From Acidimicrobiales bacterium (lineage in GTDB: Bacteria; Actinomycetota; Acidimicrobiia; Acidimicrobiales; Acidimicrobilacustridaceae): a stretch of DNA of 64,000 nt. The notes beneath the pieces were generated by a model, which saw nothing but the letters and a program-made list of their open reading frames with translations, did no database searches and was not told the origin of the DNA. Within the stretch, counting starts at the first letter, position 1; each line of letters starts with the position of its first letter. The stretch covers positions 62,001 through 126,000 of the forward strand of contig JALOLR010000005.1 in NCBI GenBank assembly GCA_025455885.1, read 5' to 3'. Made by a program: the position numbers and the translations under genes. Shown here piece after piece: positions 25,554 through 34,553 of the stretch.

Positions 25554-26993
25554 TCAGCGGGGCCCCAGGACGTCGAGCGGAGGGCCCTGCGGGTAGGTGA
25601 CGAGCGCCTCGGCGAAGGCATCGGCGGCGGCGGTGCCCCGGGAGTCGGTGCCGTTGCCGATGCCCACGAAGCCGATCGTCGCCCCGGGGATGGTGTCGGC
25701 CCATCCGGCGAGAGCGTTGACGGAGTTCAGGGTGCCGGTCTTGGCGACCACCCGGCCGGTGGCCGACGAGCCGCCCATCCGCTTGCGCAGCGTGCCGGTC
25801 TCGCCGCCGACGGCCAGCCCTGCGGCGAGGTCCCCCGCGCGTCCGGCCCGCGCCAGGGCGTCGCGGATCATCGAGCACGTGACCCTGGTCTCGGGGTCGA
25901 GGCCCGAACCGTCGCGGAGGGCCGCCCCTTCGGCCACCAGCCCGAGCCGCCCCAGGATCTCGCCGACGGCGGCCAGCCCGGCAGCCGTGGTCCCCTGCCC
26001 GGACGTCGAGAGCCCGAGCTCCTTGACGAGCATCTCGGCGGTGTTGTTGTCGGAGGCGAGCACCATCTCCCCGACCATCTCGCGCATCGGCGCGCTGTCG
26101 AGGCCGGCGACCTCGGTCGCCCCGGCCGGTGCGCTGCCCGCCGACCCGCTGCCTCCCACGGCGATGCCCCGCGCCTCCATCAGGGTGACGAGGGTCTGGG
26201 CCGCCAGCGCAGGGGGATCACCGGCCCGTCGCGACGCGTTCGAGCGGTCGGGCGTCGACGTGTAGCCCGTGAAGCCGTCGTTGACCGCCAGGGCGCTGAT
26301 CGGTCCGATCGACGGTTCGCTCTGGTAGCGGGTGGGCCAGGTGGCGACCCAGCGCTCGGCGTCGTAGCGGGAGTCGTCGCCGACGACGTCGCCGCGCACC
26401 TCGGTGACGCCCGCGGCGACGAGGGCGTCGACGAGAGCGTTGGCGTCGGTGTACGGCTGGTTCGGGTCGTCGAAGCTCTGCGCGTAGCCCGGGGTGGTGA
26501 GCAGCGGGTCACCGCCGCCGACGAGGTGGAGGTCGCCGTCGACGACGCCGTCCACCGGTGGTCCGGCGGCGACCATCGTGGTCCGCAGGCGGTGGTCGGG
26601 ACCGAAGTGCTCGAGCAGGGCGGTGCCGGTGAGCAGCTTGGTGAGCGACGCCGGGGCCAGCGCCGTGTCGGGATTGACGGAGAGCACGGGCCGACCGGCG
26701 TCCTCGACCAGGAGGCACCAGGTGTCGGGGTTGCGGTCGATCGTGCCGCGCACCGCCGCAGCGAGGGCCGGGTCGGCGATGCTGCCCTGCAACAGCCCGG
26801 GGGCACGGCGGGCGGAGAGGACCGGGGTGACGGGGCCGCCCGGCGGCGCAGCCTCGGACGGAGGGTCCCCCTCGTCGCTCTGGGCCGCGACCGGGCGGTC
26901 GACGAGCACCAGGACGGGGCCCACGGCGAGCGCCAGGAGCAGCGCGAGGACGAGGGTGGTGACGAGACGGGAGCGGGGGGCGGACACCGGCAC
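25554..26993 (-). CDS. dacB: D-alanyl-D-alanine carboxypeptidase/endopeptidase, PBP4 (S13) family
   Basis: About 479 residues. It has an N-terminal signal/anchor helix (LVTTLVLALLLALAVGPVLVLV), then the S13 penicillin-binding fold. The motifs are S116-L-T-K119 (nucleophile Ser and base Lys), S-D-N in LASDNNTAEML, and K-T-G in VVAKTGTLNSV. The long insert between motifs 1 and 2 is typical of PBP4 rather than PBP5. It trims peptidoglycan stem peptides or cross-links outside the membrane. The start is uncertain between GTG 26993 and GTG 26987; both keep the signal sequence. Confidence 0.92.
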   Translation of the reverse strand: MPVSAPRSRLVTTLVLALLLALAVGPVLVLVDRPVAAQSDEGDPPSEAAPPGGPVTPVLSARRAPGLLQGSIADPALAAAVRGTIDRNPDTWCLLVEDAGRPVLSVNPDTALAPASLTKLLTGTALLEHFGPDHRLRTTMVAAGPPVDGVVDGDLHLVGGGDPLLTTPGYAQSFDDPNQPYTDANALVDALVAAGVTEVRGDVVGDDSRYDAERWVATWPTRYQSEPSIGPISALAVNDGFTGYTSTPDRSNASRRAGDPPALAAQTLVTLMEARGIAVGGSGSAGSAPAGATEVAGLDSAPMREMVGEMVLASDNNTAEMLVKELGLSTSGQGTTAAGLAAVGEILGRLGLVAEGAALRDGSGLDPETRVTCSMIRDALARAGRAGDLAAGLAVGGETGTLRKRMGGSSATGRVVAKTGTLNSVNALAGWADTIPGATIGFVGIGNGTDSRGTAAADAFAEALVTYPQGPPLDVLGPR

Positions 26994-27054
26994 GTCGGAC
27001 GAGGCTAGGGCGGGCGAGCCCTTCAACGGCGGCGCGGCCCCGCAGCGGCGGGGC

Positions 27055-27666
27055 TCAGATCTCCAGGGCGGCCCGGAAGAAGGAGCGCAGGTGCTCGAGG
27101 CGGGCCTCGAGCGCATCGGCGGCCAGCGGGTCACGGCCGAGGAGCCCCTCGATGAACGGCAGGTCGGAGAAGTAGCTGAGGAGCGCGCCGTAGCCGGTGA
27201 GCAGCAGCTGCTCGGCGTCGAACGGACGGAAGCGACCGGCGGCCATCTCGGTCTCGAAATAGGCCACCGCCTGCTCGAACAGGGGTCGCAACGAGACCCC
27301 GAGGTCGATCCCGTGACGGTTGGCGCCGTCGAGCGCCTCGCGACGCACGATGCGGACGAACTCGGCGTTCTCCATGAAGAACTGGAAGCCGGCGGTGAGC
27401 ACCTCGTCGACCTTCGGCCATCCCTCGACCGGGCTGGCCGTCGCCGTCGACACGCGGACGAGCCACTCGCCGAGCGCCTTCTCGAAGACCTCCCGGTAGA
27501 TGGCGTCCTTCGACGCGAAGTGGTGCAGGACGCTCGACCGGCGGATGCCGACCGCCTCGGCGATGTCGTTCAGCGACGTGCCGTCGTAGCCGGCGGTGGC
27601 GAAGCAGCGCTGCGCCTCCTCGAGGATGGCGTCGCGGGTGGAGAGGGTTCCCTCGCTGACGGCCAT
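27055..27666 (-). CDS. TetR-family transcriptional regulator
   Basis: A 203-residue protein. The N-terminal helix-turn-helix is [51 protein letters not shown] in outline (about 11-60), followed by an all-helical ligand/dimer domain. It is likely a repressor responding to a small lipophilic or acyl-CoA ligand. ATG start with a TAGTGT box 6 bases upstream, hence leaderless. It is divergent from the 27783 gene, so it may control itself and that gene; ligand unknown. Confidence 0.9.
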   Translation of the reverse strand: MAVSEGTLSTRDAILEEAQRCFATAGYDGTSLNDIAEAVGIRRSSVLHHFASKDAIYREVFEKALGEWLVRVSTATASPVEGWPKVDEVLTAGFQFFMENAEFVRIVRREALDGANRHGIDLGVSLRPLFEQAVAYFETEMAAGRFRPFDAEQLLLTGYGALLSYFSDLPFIEGLLGRDPLAADALEARLEHLRSFFRAALEI

Positions 27667-27672
27667 CCGGGC

Positions 27673-27678
27673 ACACTA
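27673..27678 (-). promoter_or_regulatory. -10 box (TAGTGT) of the TetR gene
   Basis: The minus strand reads TAGTGT, 6 bases before the ATG at 27666. Confidence 0.5.
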
Positions 27679-27769
27679 CCGGTCCGTTCGGCGCCGACCC
27701 GGGGACGATCGCCGTGCCGGGCGCGGGGACGTCGCCCCCCGCCGACCGGGCGACCCCGCGCCGCGCCCC

Positions 27770-27775
27770 TAGTGT
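27770..27775 (+). promoter_or_regulatory. -10 box (TAGTGT) of the 27783 gene
   Basis: TAGTGT is 7 bases before the ATG at 27783. It faces an identical box for the TetR gene 91 bases away. Confidence 0.5.
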
Positions 27776-27782
27776 CGGCGTC

Positions 27783-28172
27783 ATGAACATCCTCGCCGCC
27801 CTGTTCATCGAGGGCATCGACCTGCGCCAGGTCGCCGGGCCCTCGACCCGCATCGACCTCACCGGCGTCCAGTTCTCCGCCGCGGCGCCGTCGGCCGTGC
27901 CCGTCACCGTGGAGCCCCACCTCTGCGTGATCGTGCACAACCCCGAGGACGGAAAGCCGAGCGCCGCCCTCGAGGTCACGTACCGGCGCGACGGCGAACA
28001 GGTGGCCCGCAACGTGCAGCCGCTGCAGGTCGAGCCCGGGAAGTTCAACTACCGCCTGGTCCGTGCCGAGCTGGCCTTCGCCGACTACGGCACCGTCGAG
28101 GCCCACTGCCGGGTCGACCTCGGTCCCGTGACGGTCGTGCCGTACACGTTGCTGGCCCCCGTCCCCGACTGA
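27783..28172 (+). CDS. Conserved hypothetical protein, beta-rich
   Basis: A 129-residue soluble protein (MNILAALFIEGIDLRQVAGP...) rich in alternating beta-strand patterns. There is no Cys cluster, membrane segment or catalytic motif. I do not recognise a family. ATG with a TAGTGT box 7 bases upstream, so probably leaderless. It is followed after 8 bases by the FIST gene and is likely cotranscribed with it. Confidence 0.6.
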   Translation: MNILAALFIEGIDLRQVAGPSTRIDLTGVQFSAAAPSAVPVTVEPHLCVIVHNPEDGKPSAALEVTYRRDGEQVARNVQPLQVEPGKFNYRLVRAELAFADYGTVEAHCRVDLGPVTVVPYTLLAPVPD

Positions 28173-28180
28173 GCGCCGAC

Positions 28181-29317
28181 GTGCCCTACGCCGCGGCGCT
28201 CTCGGAGCACCCTCTGGCCACCCACGCCACCGGCGAGGTCGTGGGCGAGGTCCTCGACCGGCTCGGGGGGAGGCCACCCGATCTCGCGGTGCTGTTCGTG
28301 ACCCGTCCGCACCTGGGTGCCCTCGAGGACATCGCCGCCGCCGTGCGTGCCACCCTGGCGCCCGACGTGCTCCTCGCCGCGACCGCCGTGTCCGTGCTCG
28401 CCGGACGGGAGGAGGCCGAGGACGTCGCCGCCGTGTCGCTGTGGGCGGGCCACACGGGACCGGTGACGCCCGTCGCCCTCGACGCGAGGGCCGTCGACGG
28501 AGAGGTGCGGATCGACGGGGTGGCGGACGACGAACTCGCCGCCGCCGGCACCCTGCTGCTCCTGGCCGATCCGGCGTCGTTCCCCGTCGACGTCCTCCTG
28601 TCGCGGTTGGCGACCGACCACCCGGGGCTGGACGTCGTCGGGGGCATGGCCTCGGCGGGGGCGGGCCCGGGGGGGAATCGCCTCGTCCTCGACGGCCGGA
28701 TCCGGGACCGGGGAGCGGTCGGAGTGCTGCTCCCGGCCCACCGGCCGGTGCGGACCGTGGTCAGCCAGGGCTGCGCGCCGGTCGGCGACCCGTACACCGT
28801 CACGCGTGCCGAAGGGTCGATGATCCACGAGATCGCCGGTCGCCCGGCGCTCGAGCGCATCAGGGAGGTCATCGACGGCCTCGACGACGACCAGCGCAGG
28901 ATGGCGTCCGCCGGACTCCACCTGGGTCGGGTGGTCGACGAGCACAAGGTCGACCTCGACCGGGGCGACTTCCTCGTCCGCAACGTGCTCGGGGCGGACC
29001 CCTCGACCGGCGCCGTGGCCGTCGGCGACGAGGTGGCGGCCGGCGACACCGTGCAGCTCCAGGTTCGCGACGCCGCGTCGGCCGACGTGGACCTGCGGGT
29101 CCTACTCGACCCGCACGAGGCCGCCGGGGCGCTCGTGTTCACCTGCAACGGTCGCGGCGAGCGGTTCTTCGGGCGGGCCCACCACGACGCCGAGGTGGTC
29201 TCGGAGGCCCTCGGGACGACGGCCGTGGCCGGGATGTTCTGCGCCGGCGAGATCGGCCCGGTCGGGGCGCGGAGCCACCTCCACGGGTTCACGGCCTGCA
29301 TCGCCCTCTTCGACTGA
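28181..29317 (+). CDS. FIST domain (FIST_N plus FIST_C) sensory protein
   Basis: A 378-residue cytoplasmic protein. The N-terminal half (PPDLAVLFVTRPHLGALEDIAAAV ... DVVGGMASAG) fits FIST_N. The C-terminal half (CAPVGDPYTVTRAEGSMIHEIAGRPAL ... FTCNGRGERFFG ... AGMFCAGEIGPVG) fits FIST_C. FIST domains are thought to bind small ligands such as amino acids, usually attached to signalling domains; here no output domain is fused. GTG start 8 bases after the previous gene. Two conserved Cys (FTCNGR and MFCAGE) are present. Confidence 0.85.
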   Translation: MPYAAALSEHPLATHATGEVVGEVLDRLGGRPPDLAVLFVTRPHLGALEDIAAAVRATLAPDVLLAATAVSVLAGREEAEDVAAVSLWAGHTGPVTPVALDARAVDGEVRIDGVADDELAAAGTLLLLADPASFPVDVLLSRLATDHPGLDVVGGMASAGAGPGGNRLVLDGRIRDRGAVGVLLPAHRPVRTVVSQGCAPVGDPYTVTRAEGSMIHEIAGRPALERIREVIDGLDDDQRRMASAGLHLGRVVDEHKVDLDRGDFLVRNVLGADPSTGAVAVGDEVAAGDTVQLQVRDAASADVDLRVLLDPHEAAGALVFTCNGRGERFFGRAHHDAEVVSEALGTTAVAGMFCAGEIGPVGARSHLHGFTACIALFD

Positions 29318-29392
29318 GCTGACCCGGTCGAACCCCGGCGAACCCGCGCCGGAGGGCTCGGCCACCCAGACCGGGCGGGCGGAGCCGACCAC

Positions 29393-29398
29393 TAGTGT
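29393..29398 (+). promoter_or_regulatory. -10 box (TAGTGT) of tkt
   Basis: TAGTGT lies 23 bases before the tkt GTG, with GAGGAGG between, giving a short leader with a ribosome binding site. Confidence 0.5.
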
Positions 29399-29421
29399 GC
29401 GGCCGTCCGCGAGGAGGATCC

Positions 29422-31377
29422 GTGACCGACCACGAGCTGCAGTCCCGCACCATCGACGTGATCCGTGGCCTGGCCATGGACGCCCCCCAGAAGGCGAACT
29501 CGGGACATCCGGGCACCGCCATGGCCCTCGCTCCCCTGGCGTACGCGCTGTGGACGCGGATCATGCGCTACGACGCCACCGCTCCCCACTGGCCCAACCG
29601 CGACCGCTTCGTCCTGTCGAACGGCCACGCGTCGATCCTGCAGTACTCGATGCTCTACCTGACCGGGTTCGGTCTCACCCTCTCCGACATCGAGGACTTC
29701 CGGCAGTGGCAGTCACCGACGCCCGGACACCCCGAGGTCCACCACACCACGGGCATCGAGGTGACCACCGGGCCCCTCGGCCAGGGTGTCGCCAACGCCG
29801 TCGGCATGGCACTCGCCGAGCACTGGCTGCGCGCCCGCTTCGGCCCTCAGCTCTTCGACCACCACACCTTCGCGTTCTGCGGGGACGGGGACCTCGAGGA
29901 GGGCATCAGCCACGAGGCGTGCTCCCTGGCCGGCCACCTCGGCCTCGGCAAGCTCGTGATGGTCTACGACGACAACCACATCTCCATCGACGGCCCGACG
30001 GAGCTGGCCCTCAGCGACGACGCCCCGGCCCGCTTCTCGGCCTACGGGTGGCACGTGGAGAACGTCGGGGAGATCGGCGAGGACGTCGACGCCCTCGAGG
30101 CGGCCGTCCGTCGCGCCATGGACGTCGACGACCGCCCGTCGCTCGTCGTGCTGCGGAGCCACATCGGCTACCCGTCGCCGAAGTTCACCGACACCGCCGC
30201 CGCGCACGGGAGCCCCCTCGGCACCGAGGAGATCCGCGCCACCAAGGCCCTCATGGGCGTGCCCGACGAGGACTTCTGGGTCCCCGAGGACGTGCTCGAC
30301 CACATGCGCGCCGCGGGCACGCGGGGGCGCGAGGCCCGTGAGGCGTGGGAGCAGCTGCACCGCGAATGGACCCGCGACCGGGCCGAGCTCGACGCCGCCC
30401 TCGCCGCCACCGGGCTGCCCGGATGGGAGTCCGCCCTCCCCACCTGGGAGGTCGGCGAGAAGGTCGCCACCCGCAACGCCGGGAAGAAGGCCATGAACGC
30501 GCTCCTGCCGGTCGTTCCCGGCCTCCTCGGCGGAGGGGCGGACCTCACCGGCAACACCGGCGTGGAGATCGACGGCGCCGAGGCGTTCTCCGTGTCCGAC
30601 CGCCGCGGCCGGCAGATCCACTTCGGGATCCGCGAGCACGCCATGGGAGGGATCATGAACGGGATGGCCGCCCACGGCGGCGTGATCCCGTTCGGCGGCA
30701 CCTTCTTCGTCTTCTCCGACTACATGCGCCCGTCGGTCCGTCTCGCCGCGTTGAGCGAGCTGAAGGTCGTCTACTCGTGGACGCACGACTCGGTCGGCCT
30801 GGGCGAGGACGGCCCCACCCACCAGCCCGTCGAGCACCTCGCCTCGTTGCGGGCGATGCCCAACCTGCGGGTCATCCGCCCCGCCGACGCCAACGAGACC
30901 GCGGCCGCCTGGCGGGTGGCCATCGAGCGCGACGGGCCGACCGCCCTCGTGCTGAGCCGTCAGAACCTCCCCGTCCTCGAGGGCACCGGCGACCACGACG
31001 CCGTGGCGCGGGGCGCCTACGTCCTCGGCGCCGGCGCCGACCCCGACGTCGTCCTCATCGGGACGGGCTCGGAGGTCCAGCTCTGCGTCGCAGCCGCCGA
31101 GCAGCTCGCCGGCGACGGCGTCACCGCCCGGGTCGTGTCGATGCCCAGCTGGGAGCTCTTCGCCGAGCAGACCGACGAGTACCAGGTGTCGGTCATGGGC
31201 GTCGACGTCCCCCGGGTCTCCGTCGAAGCCGGGTCCACCTTCGGCTGGTCGGCATGGGCCGACGCATCGGTGGGCTTCGACCACTTCGGGGCCAGCGCGC
31301 CGGGCGCCGAGGTACTCGAGCGCTTCGGGATCACCGTCGACAACGTGGTGGCCCACGCCCGGATGGTGCTCGACTGA
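29422..31377 (+). CDS. tkt: Transketolase
   Basis: A 651-residue thiamine-diphosphate enzyme. Motifs are [13 protein letters not shown] (substrate His), the TPP motif [13 protein letters not shown] ... [36 protein letters not shown] in the pyrimidine domain, and a C-terminal domain. It transfers two-carbon units between sugar phosphates in the pentose phosphate pathway. GTG start preceded by GAGGAGG. First gene of a run with tal and pgl. Confidence 0.97.
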   Translation: MTDHELQSRTIDVIRGLAMDAPQKANSGHPGTAMALAPLAYALWTRIMRYDATAPHWPNRDRFVLSNGHASILQYSMLYLTGFGLTLSDIEDFRQWQSPTPGHPEVHHTTGIEVTTGPLGQGVANAVGMALAEHWLRARFGPQLFDHHTFAFCGDGDLEEGISHEACSLAGHLGLGKLVMVYDDNHISIDGPTELALSDDAPARFSAYGWHVENVGEIGEDVDALEAAVRRAMDVDDRPSLVVLRSHIGYPSPKFTDTAAAHGSPLGTEEIRATKALMGVPDEDFWVPEDVLDHMRAAGTRGREAREAWEQLHREWTRDRAELDAALAATGLPGWESALPTWEVGEKVATRNAGKKAMNALLPVVPGLLGGGADLTGNTGVEIDGAEAFSVSDRRGRQIHFGIREHAMGGIMNGMAAHGGVIPFGGTFFVFSDYMRPSVRLAALSELKVVYSWTHDSVGLGEDGPTHQPVEHLASLRAMPNLRVIRPADANETAAAWRVAIERDGPTALVLSRQNLPVLEGTGDHDAVARGAYVLGAGADPDVVLIGTGSEVQLCVAAAEQLAGDGVTARVVSMPSWELFAEQTDEYQVSVMGVDVPRVSVEAGSTFGWSAWADASVGFDHFGASAPGAEVLERFGITVDNVVAHARMVLD

Positions 31378-31424
31378 TCGCCCACCGGGGTGCGGGTCGA
31401 CCCGCCCGCCGACCCCGATCGCCG

Positions 31425-31430
31425 TACGCT
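31425..31430 (+). promoter_or_regulatory. Possible -10 box (TACGCT) of tal-pgl
   Basis: TACGCT in the 120-base tkt-tal gap; a 60-base leader would follow, with AAGGAG 6 bases before the tal ATG. A second start for tal and pgl is possible. Confidence 0.35.
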
Positions 31431-31497
31431 CACCCCCTGACCCAGACCCCCCGCCCTCCCCGCCCGACCGCCCGGTCGAGCGCCCCAAGGAGTCCCG

Positions 31498-32589
31498 ATG
31501 AGCCGGTTGTCCGATCTGTTCGCCCAGCACGGCCAGAGCCCCTGGCTCGACAACATGCGCCGGGACTGGATCCAGGACGGCGAGATGGAACGGTGGGTCG
31601 ACGAGGGGGTACGCGGCATGACGTCGAACCCCACGATCTTCCAGAAGGCCATCGAGGGCGGTGAGGTCTACGACGAGCAGTTCTCCCGCCTCGTGGCAAC
31701 CGGCACGAGCGTGCTCGACGCCTACTGGGAGATGGTCGTGGACGACATCCGCCACGCCCTCGCCATCCTGCGCCCCGTGCACGACCGCAGCGACGGACTG
31801 GACGGGTACGTGTCGGTCGAGGTGTCGCCCCTGTTGGCCCGTGACACCGACGGGACGCTCGCCGCGGCCCGTCACCTCAACACCCTGATCGACGAGCCCA
31901 ACCTCTACGTCAAGATCCCGGGCACCGTCGAGGGACTCCCCGCGATCCGCCAGATGATCGCCGAGGGGCGCAGCGTCAACGTCACGCTGCTCTTCTCCGT
32001 CGCCCGGTACCGCGACGTCATGGAGGCCTACATCTCCGGGCTCGAGGGCAAGGAGGGGGACCTCTCCGGGGTGTCCTCGGTGGCCTCGTTCTTCGTCAGC
32101 CGCGTCGACGCCGAGACCGACGCCCGGCTCGAGGCCATCGGGACCGACCAGGCCCTCGGCCTGCGTGGCAAGACCGCGGTGGCGAACGCGCAGGTCGCCT
32201 ACGAAGCCTTCGTCGAGACCTTCACCGGCCCTCGCTGGGAGGCCCTCGCGGCCCGGGGCGCCCGGGTGCAGCGCCCCCTCTGGGCCTCGACGTCCACGAA
32301 GAACCCCGACTACCCCGGCACCGTCTACGTCGACACCCTGATCGGCCCGGACACCGTGAACACGATGCCCGAGGGCACCCTCGCCGAGTTCGAGGACCAC
32401 GGCACGCTGGCCCGCACCATCGACGCCGACCTCCCCGCCGCCCACGCGGTGCTCGACGAGCTGGCCACGGTCGGTGTGTCCCTCGACGACGTCACCACCA
32501 CCCTCGAGGACAAGGGCGTGGCGTCGTTCTCCGCGTCGTTCGACGACCTGCTGGCCTCGCTCTCGACGAAGGCGGACACGCTGAGATGA
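31498..32589 (+). CDS. tal: Transaldolase
   Basis: A 363-residue TIM-barrel enzyme of the actinobacterial transaldolase type. The Schiff-base lysine is in NLYVKIPGTVEGLPAI. Other marks are GMTSNPTIFQKAI near the N-terminus, SVNVTLLFSVARY, and WASTSTKNPDYPGTVYVDTLIG late. It transfers dihydroxyacetone units between sedoheptulose-7-phosphate and glyceraldehyde-3-phosphate. Its stop overlaps the pgl start (ATGA). Confidence 0.97.
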   Translation: MSRLSDLFAQHGQSPWLDNMRRDWIQDGEMERWVDEGVRGMTSNPTIFQKAIEGGEVYDEQFSRLVATGTSVLDAYWEMVVDDIRHALAILRPVHDRSDGLDGYVSVEVSPLLARDTDGTLAAARHLNTLIDEPNLYVKIPGTVEGLPAIRQMIAEGRSVNVTLLFSVARYRDVMEAYISGLEGKEGDLSGVSSVASFFVSRVDAETDARLEAIGTDQALGLRGKTAVANAQVAYEAFVETFTGPRWEALAARGARVQRPLWASTSTKNPDYPGTVYVDTLIGPDTVNTMPEGTLAEFEDHGTLARTIDADLPAAHAVLDELATVGVSLDDVTTTLEDKGVASFSASFDDLLASLSTKADTLR

Positions 32590-33257
32590 TCGGCGAGCTC
32601 GCGGTCGTCGACGACGTCCCGGGGGCGTTCACCCGCCGGGTCGTCGACTCGTTCGCCCGTCGGCCCGCGCCGGGGTTCTCGCTGGCGCTGTCGGGGGGTG
32701 CCACCGCACGAGCCTGCTACGAGCGACTGGCGATCGACGCGGCCGACGCCATCGACTGGTGGCAGGTCGACGTGTACTGGGGAGACGAGCGGTGCGTCGC
32801 GCTCGACGACCCCGACTCCAACTACCACCTCGCCCGAGAAGCCCTGCTCGACCGGGTGGGGGCCGCCAACGCCACCTGGCCCATGCGCTGCGACGAGGGC
32901 GCCGAGCCGTACCAGCTGCGGGTCGGTCAACTCGGCCGGTTCGACGTCGTCCACCTCGGCCTCGGCCCCGACGGGCACACCGCCTCGCTCTTCCCGGGAT
33001 CAGCAGCCCTCGACGCCGATGCCGGGCGGCTGGTGACCCTGAACGACGACCCGCTGGGCCACAACCCGCATCCCCGCATGACGCTCACCTTCGAGGGGAT
33101 CAGCCGGTCACGCCTGGTGCTGGTCACCGTCGCCGGGGCCGAGAAGGCCGAAGCGATGGCGCGGGTCGCGGCGGACGACCCCACTGCGCCGGCGACGCGG
33201 ATCTCCGGCGACGAGGTGGTGTGGCTGGTCGACCCGGCCGCCGCCGCCCGACTCTGA
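32586..33257 (+). CDS. pgl: 6-phosphogluconolactonase
   Basis: A 223-residue protein of the DevB/glucosamine-6-phosphate isomerase fold. SLALSGGATARACYERLA is the phosphate-binding loop; VDVYWGDERCV and HLGLGPDGHTASLFPGS carry the catalytic and substrate residues. It opens 6-phosphogluconolactone. Translationally coupled to tal. In many actinobacteria zwf and opcA lie between tal and pgl; they are absent here. Confidence 0.93.
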   Translation: MIGELAVVDDVPGAFTRRVVDSFARRPAPGFSLALSGGATARACYERLAIDAADAIDWWQVDVYWGDERCVALDDPDSNYHLAREALLDRVGAANATWPMRCDEGAEPYQLRVGQLGRFDVVHLGLGPDGHTASLFPGSAALDADAGRLVTLNDDPLGHNPHPRMTLTFEGISRSRLVLVTVAGAEKAEAMARVAADDPTAPATRISGDEVVWLVDPAAAARL

Positions 33258-33285
33258 GCCTCGGCCGCGTCCCCCACGGCGCCAC

Positions 33286-33291
33286 TAGGCT
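33286..33291 (+). promoter_or_regulatory. -10 box (TAGGCT) of the lipoprotein gene
   Basis: TAGGCT ends 7 bases before the GTG at 33299, predicting a leaderless transcript. Confidence 0.5.
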
Positions 33292-33298
33292 GCCCGCC

Positions 33299-33748
33299 GT
33301 GCGTGCCCACCGGCTCCTCCTCCCCCTCGTCGTCCTCCTCGCCGTCGTGTCCATGGGCGCGGCGTGCTCGAGCGACGTGCAGAGCTTCGACGGGTCCGCC
33401 CCGTCGTCCACCCGGGAGGAGCCCGACGCCCCCTCGGAGGAGCTCGGCGCACCGGGCGAGGCGCTCGACGCCTCCCAGATCCGGTGCCTGGACGACGAGC
33501 TCGTGGAGGTCCCCTGCGACGACCTCCACGTCTACGAGGAGTTCGAGCTGCCGGGGACCGACCTCAACGACTGCGTCACCACGATCGAAGCCTCGAGCGA
33601 CCTCACCATCGTTCCCGACCCGGACGAGCCCGGCGACCTCGAGATCGACGATCCCCGGGTGAACGGTCACGCCTACACGAGCATCGGGGAGGGCGTGTCG
33701 TGCCAGATCACGCTGGCCGAGCCCCGCACCGGTACGTTCCTCGCCTGA
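33299..33748 (+). CDS. Septum-formation-family-like lipoprotein
   Basis: A 149-residue protein with a signal peptide (RLLLPLVVLLAVVSMGAAC). The likely lipidated Cys is about residue 22; after it come an acidic Ser/Pro linker and a small domain with four Cys (C-L-D, V-P-C-D-D-L-H, N-D-C, S-C-Q). The V-P-C-x-x-x-H-x-x-E pattern is that of the actinobacterial septum-formation family (DUF4190-associated). Probably an outer-surface lipoprotein; role unproven. GTG start after a TAGGCT box. Confidence 0.65.
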   Translation: MRAHRLLLPLVVLLAVVSMGAACSSDVQSFDGSAPSSTREEPDAPSEELGAPGEALDASQIRCLDDELVEVPCDDLHVYEEFELPGTDLNDCVTTIEASSDLTIVPDPDEPGDLEIDDPRVNGHAYTSIGEGVSCQITLAEPRTGTFLA

Positions 33749-33758
33749 TCCGGACCCG

Positions 33759-34550
33759 GTGACCGTTCCCCCGCGCCCGGAGCACCACGCCACCGAGTGG
33801 ACGGCCGACGTCGGGGTGATCGGCGGGTCGGGCTTCACCCACCTGCTCGACGACACCGAGGAGATCCGGCTCAGGACCCACTGGGGCGACCCGTCCTCGC
33901 CCGTGACCGTCGGCACCCACGAGGGGCAGCGGGTGGCGTTCCTGTCACGCCATGGCGACGACCACCAGTGGCCGCCGCACCGCGTCAACTACCGGGCGAA
34001 CATCGACGCCATGCGCCAGCTGGGCGTCCGGGCCCTGTTCGGCCCCTTCGCCTGCGGCTCGCTCCGACCCGACCTGGGGCCGGGCGACCTGGTGGTCGTC
34101 GACCAGTTCGTCGACCGTACCAACGGCCGTGCCGACACGTTCCACGACCACTTCCACGACGGGCCCCGTCACGTGTCGCTCGCCGATCCCTACGATCCGC
34201 GACTACGCGGCGCCCTCGTCGATGCCGCCCGGGACCGGGGGGTCCCCGTCCGCGACGGCGGGACCGTGGTGGTCGTCAACGGACCCCGCTTCTCGACACG
34301 GGCCGAGTCGGCGTGGATGGCCGCCCAGGGCTGGCACCTCGTGAACATGACCCAGCACCCCGAGGCCACGCTGGCCGTCGAGGCGGGCATCCCCTACGCC
34401 GGCCTGGGGCTGGTCACCGACCGCGACGTCGGCGTCCCCGACGATCCCGACCACCCCCCGGTCACCCAGGAGGCGGCGTTCGCGGCGTTCGCCGAGAACA
34501 TCGACCGGGTGCGCGCCCTGCTCCTCGACGCGGCGACGCGCGTCTCCTGA
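33759..34550 (+). CDS. S-methyl-5'-thioadenosine phosphorylase family protein
   Basis: A 263-residue trimeric-type purine nucleoside phosphorylase fold. IGGSGF at the N-terminus binds phosphate. The family marks are FLSRHGDDHQWPPHRVNYRANI, GSLRPDLGPGDLVVVDQFVDRT, NGPRFSTRAES and NMTQHPEATLA. The D-Q-F-V-D-R-T and M-T-x-x-P-E motifs point to the MTAP/MTIP group: it splits methylthioadenosine (or methylthioinosine) into base and methylthioribose-1-phosphate. Which substrate is used cannot be settled from the motifs. GTG start. Confidence 0.88.
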   Translation: MTVPPRPEHHATEWTADVGVIGGSGFTHLLDDTEEIRLRTHWGDPSSPVTVGTHEGQRVAFLSRHGDDHQWPPHRVNYRANIDAMRQLGVRALFGPFACGSLRPDLGPGDLVVVDQFVDRTNGRADTFHDHFHDGPRHVSLADPYDPRLRGALVDAARDRGVPVRDGGTVVVVNGPRFSTRAESAWMAAQGWHLVNMTQHPEATLAVEAGIPYAGLGLVTDRDVGVPDDPDHPPVTQEAAFAAFAENIDRVRALLLDAATRVS

Positions 34551-34553
34551 GCT

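Noticed and set aside
29713-32445. A 910-codon open frame opposite tkt and tal
   Set aside because: Same artefact: long antisense frames are expected at about 70 percent GC. Transketolase and transaldolase motifs are unmistakable on the plus strand.
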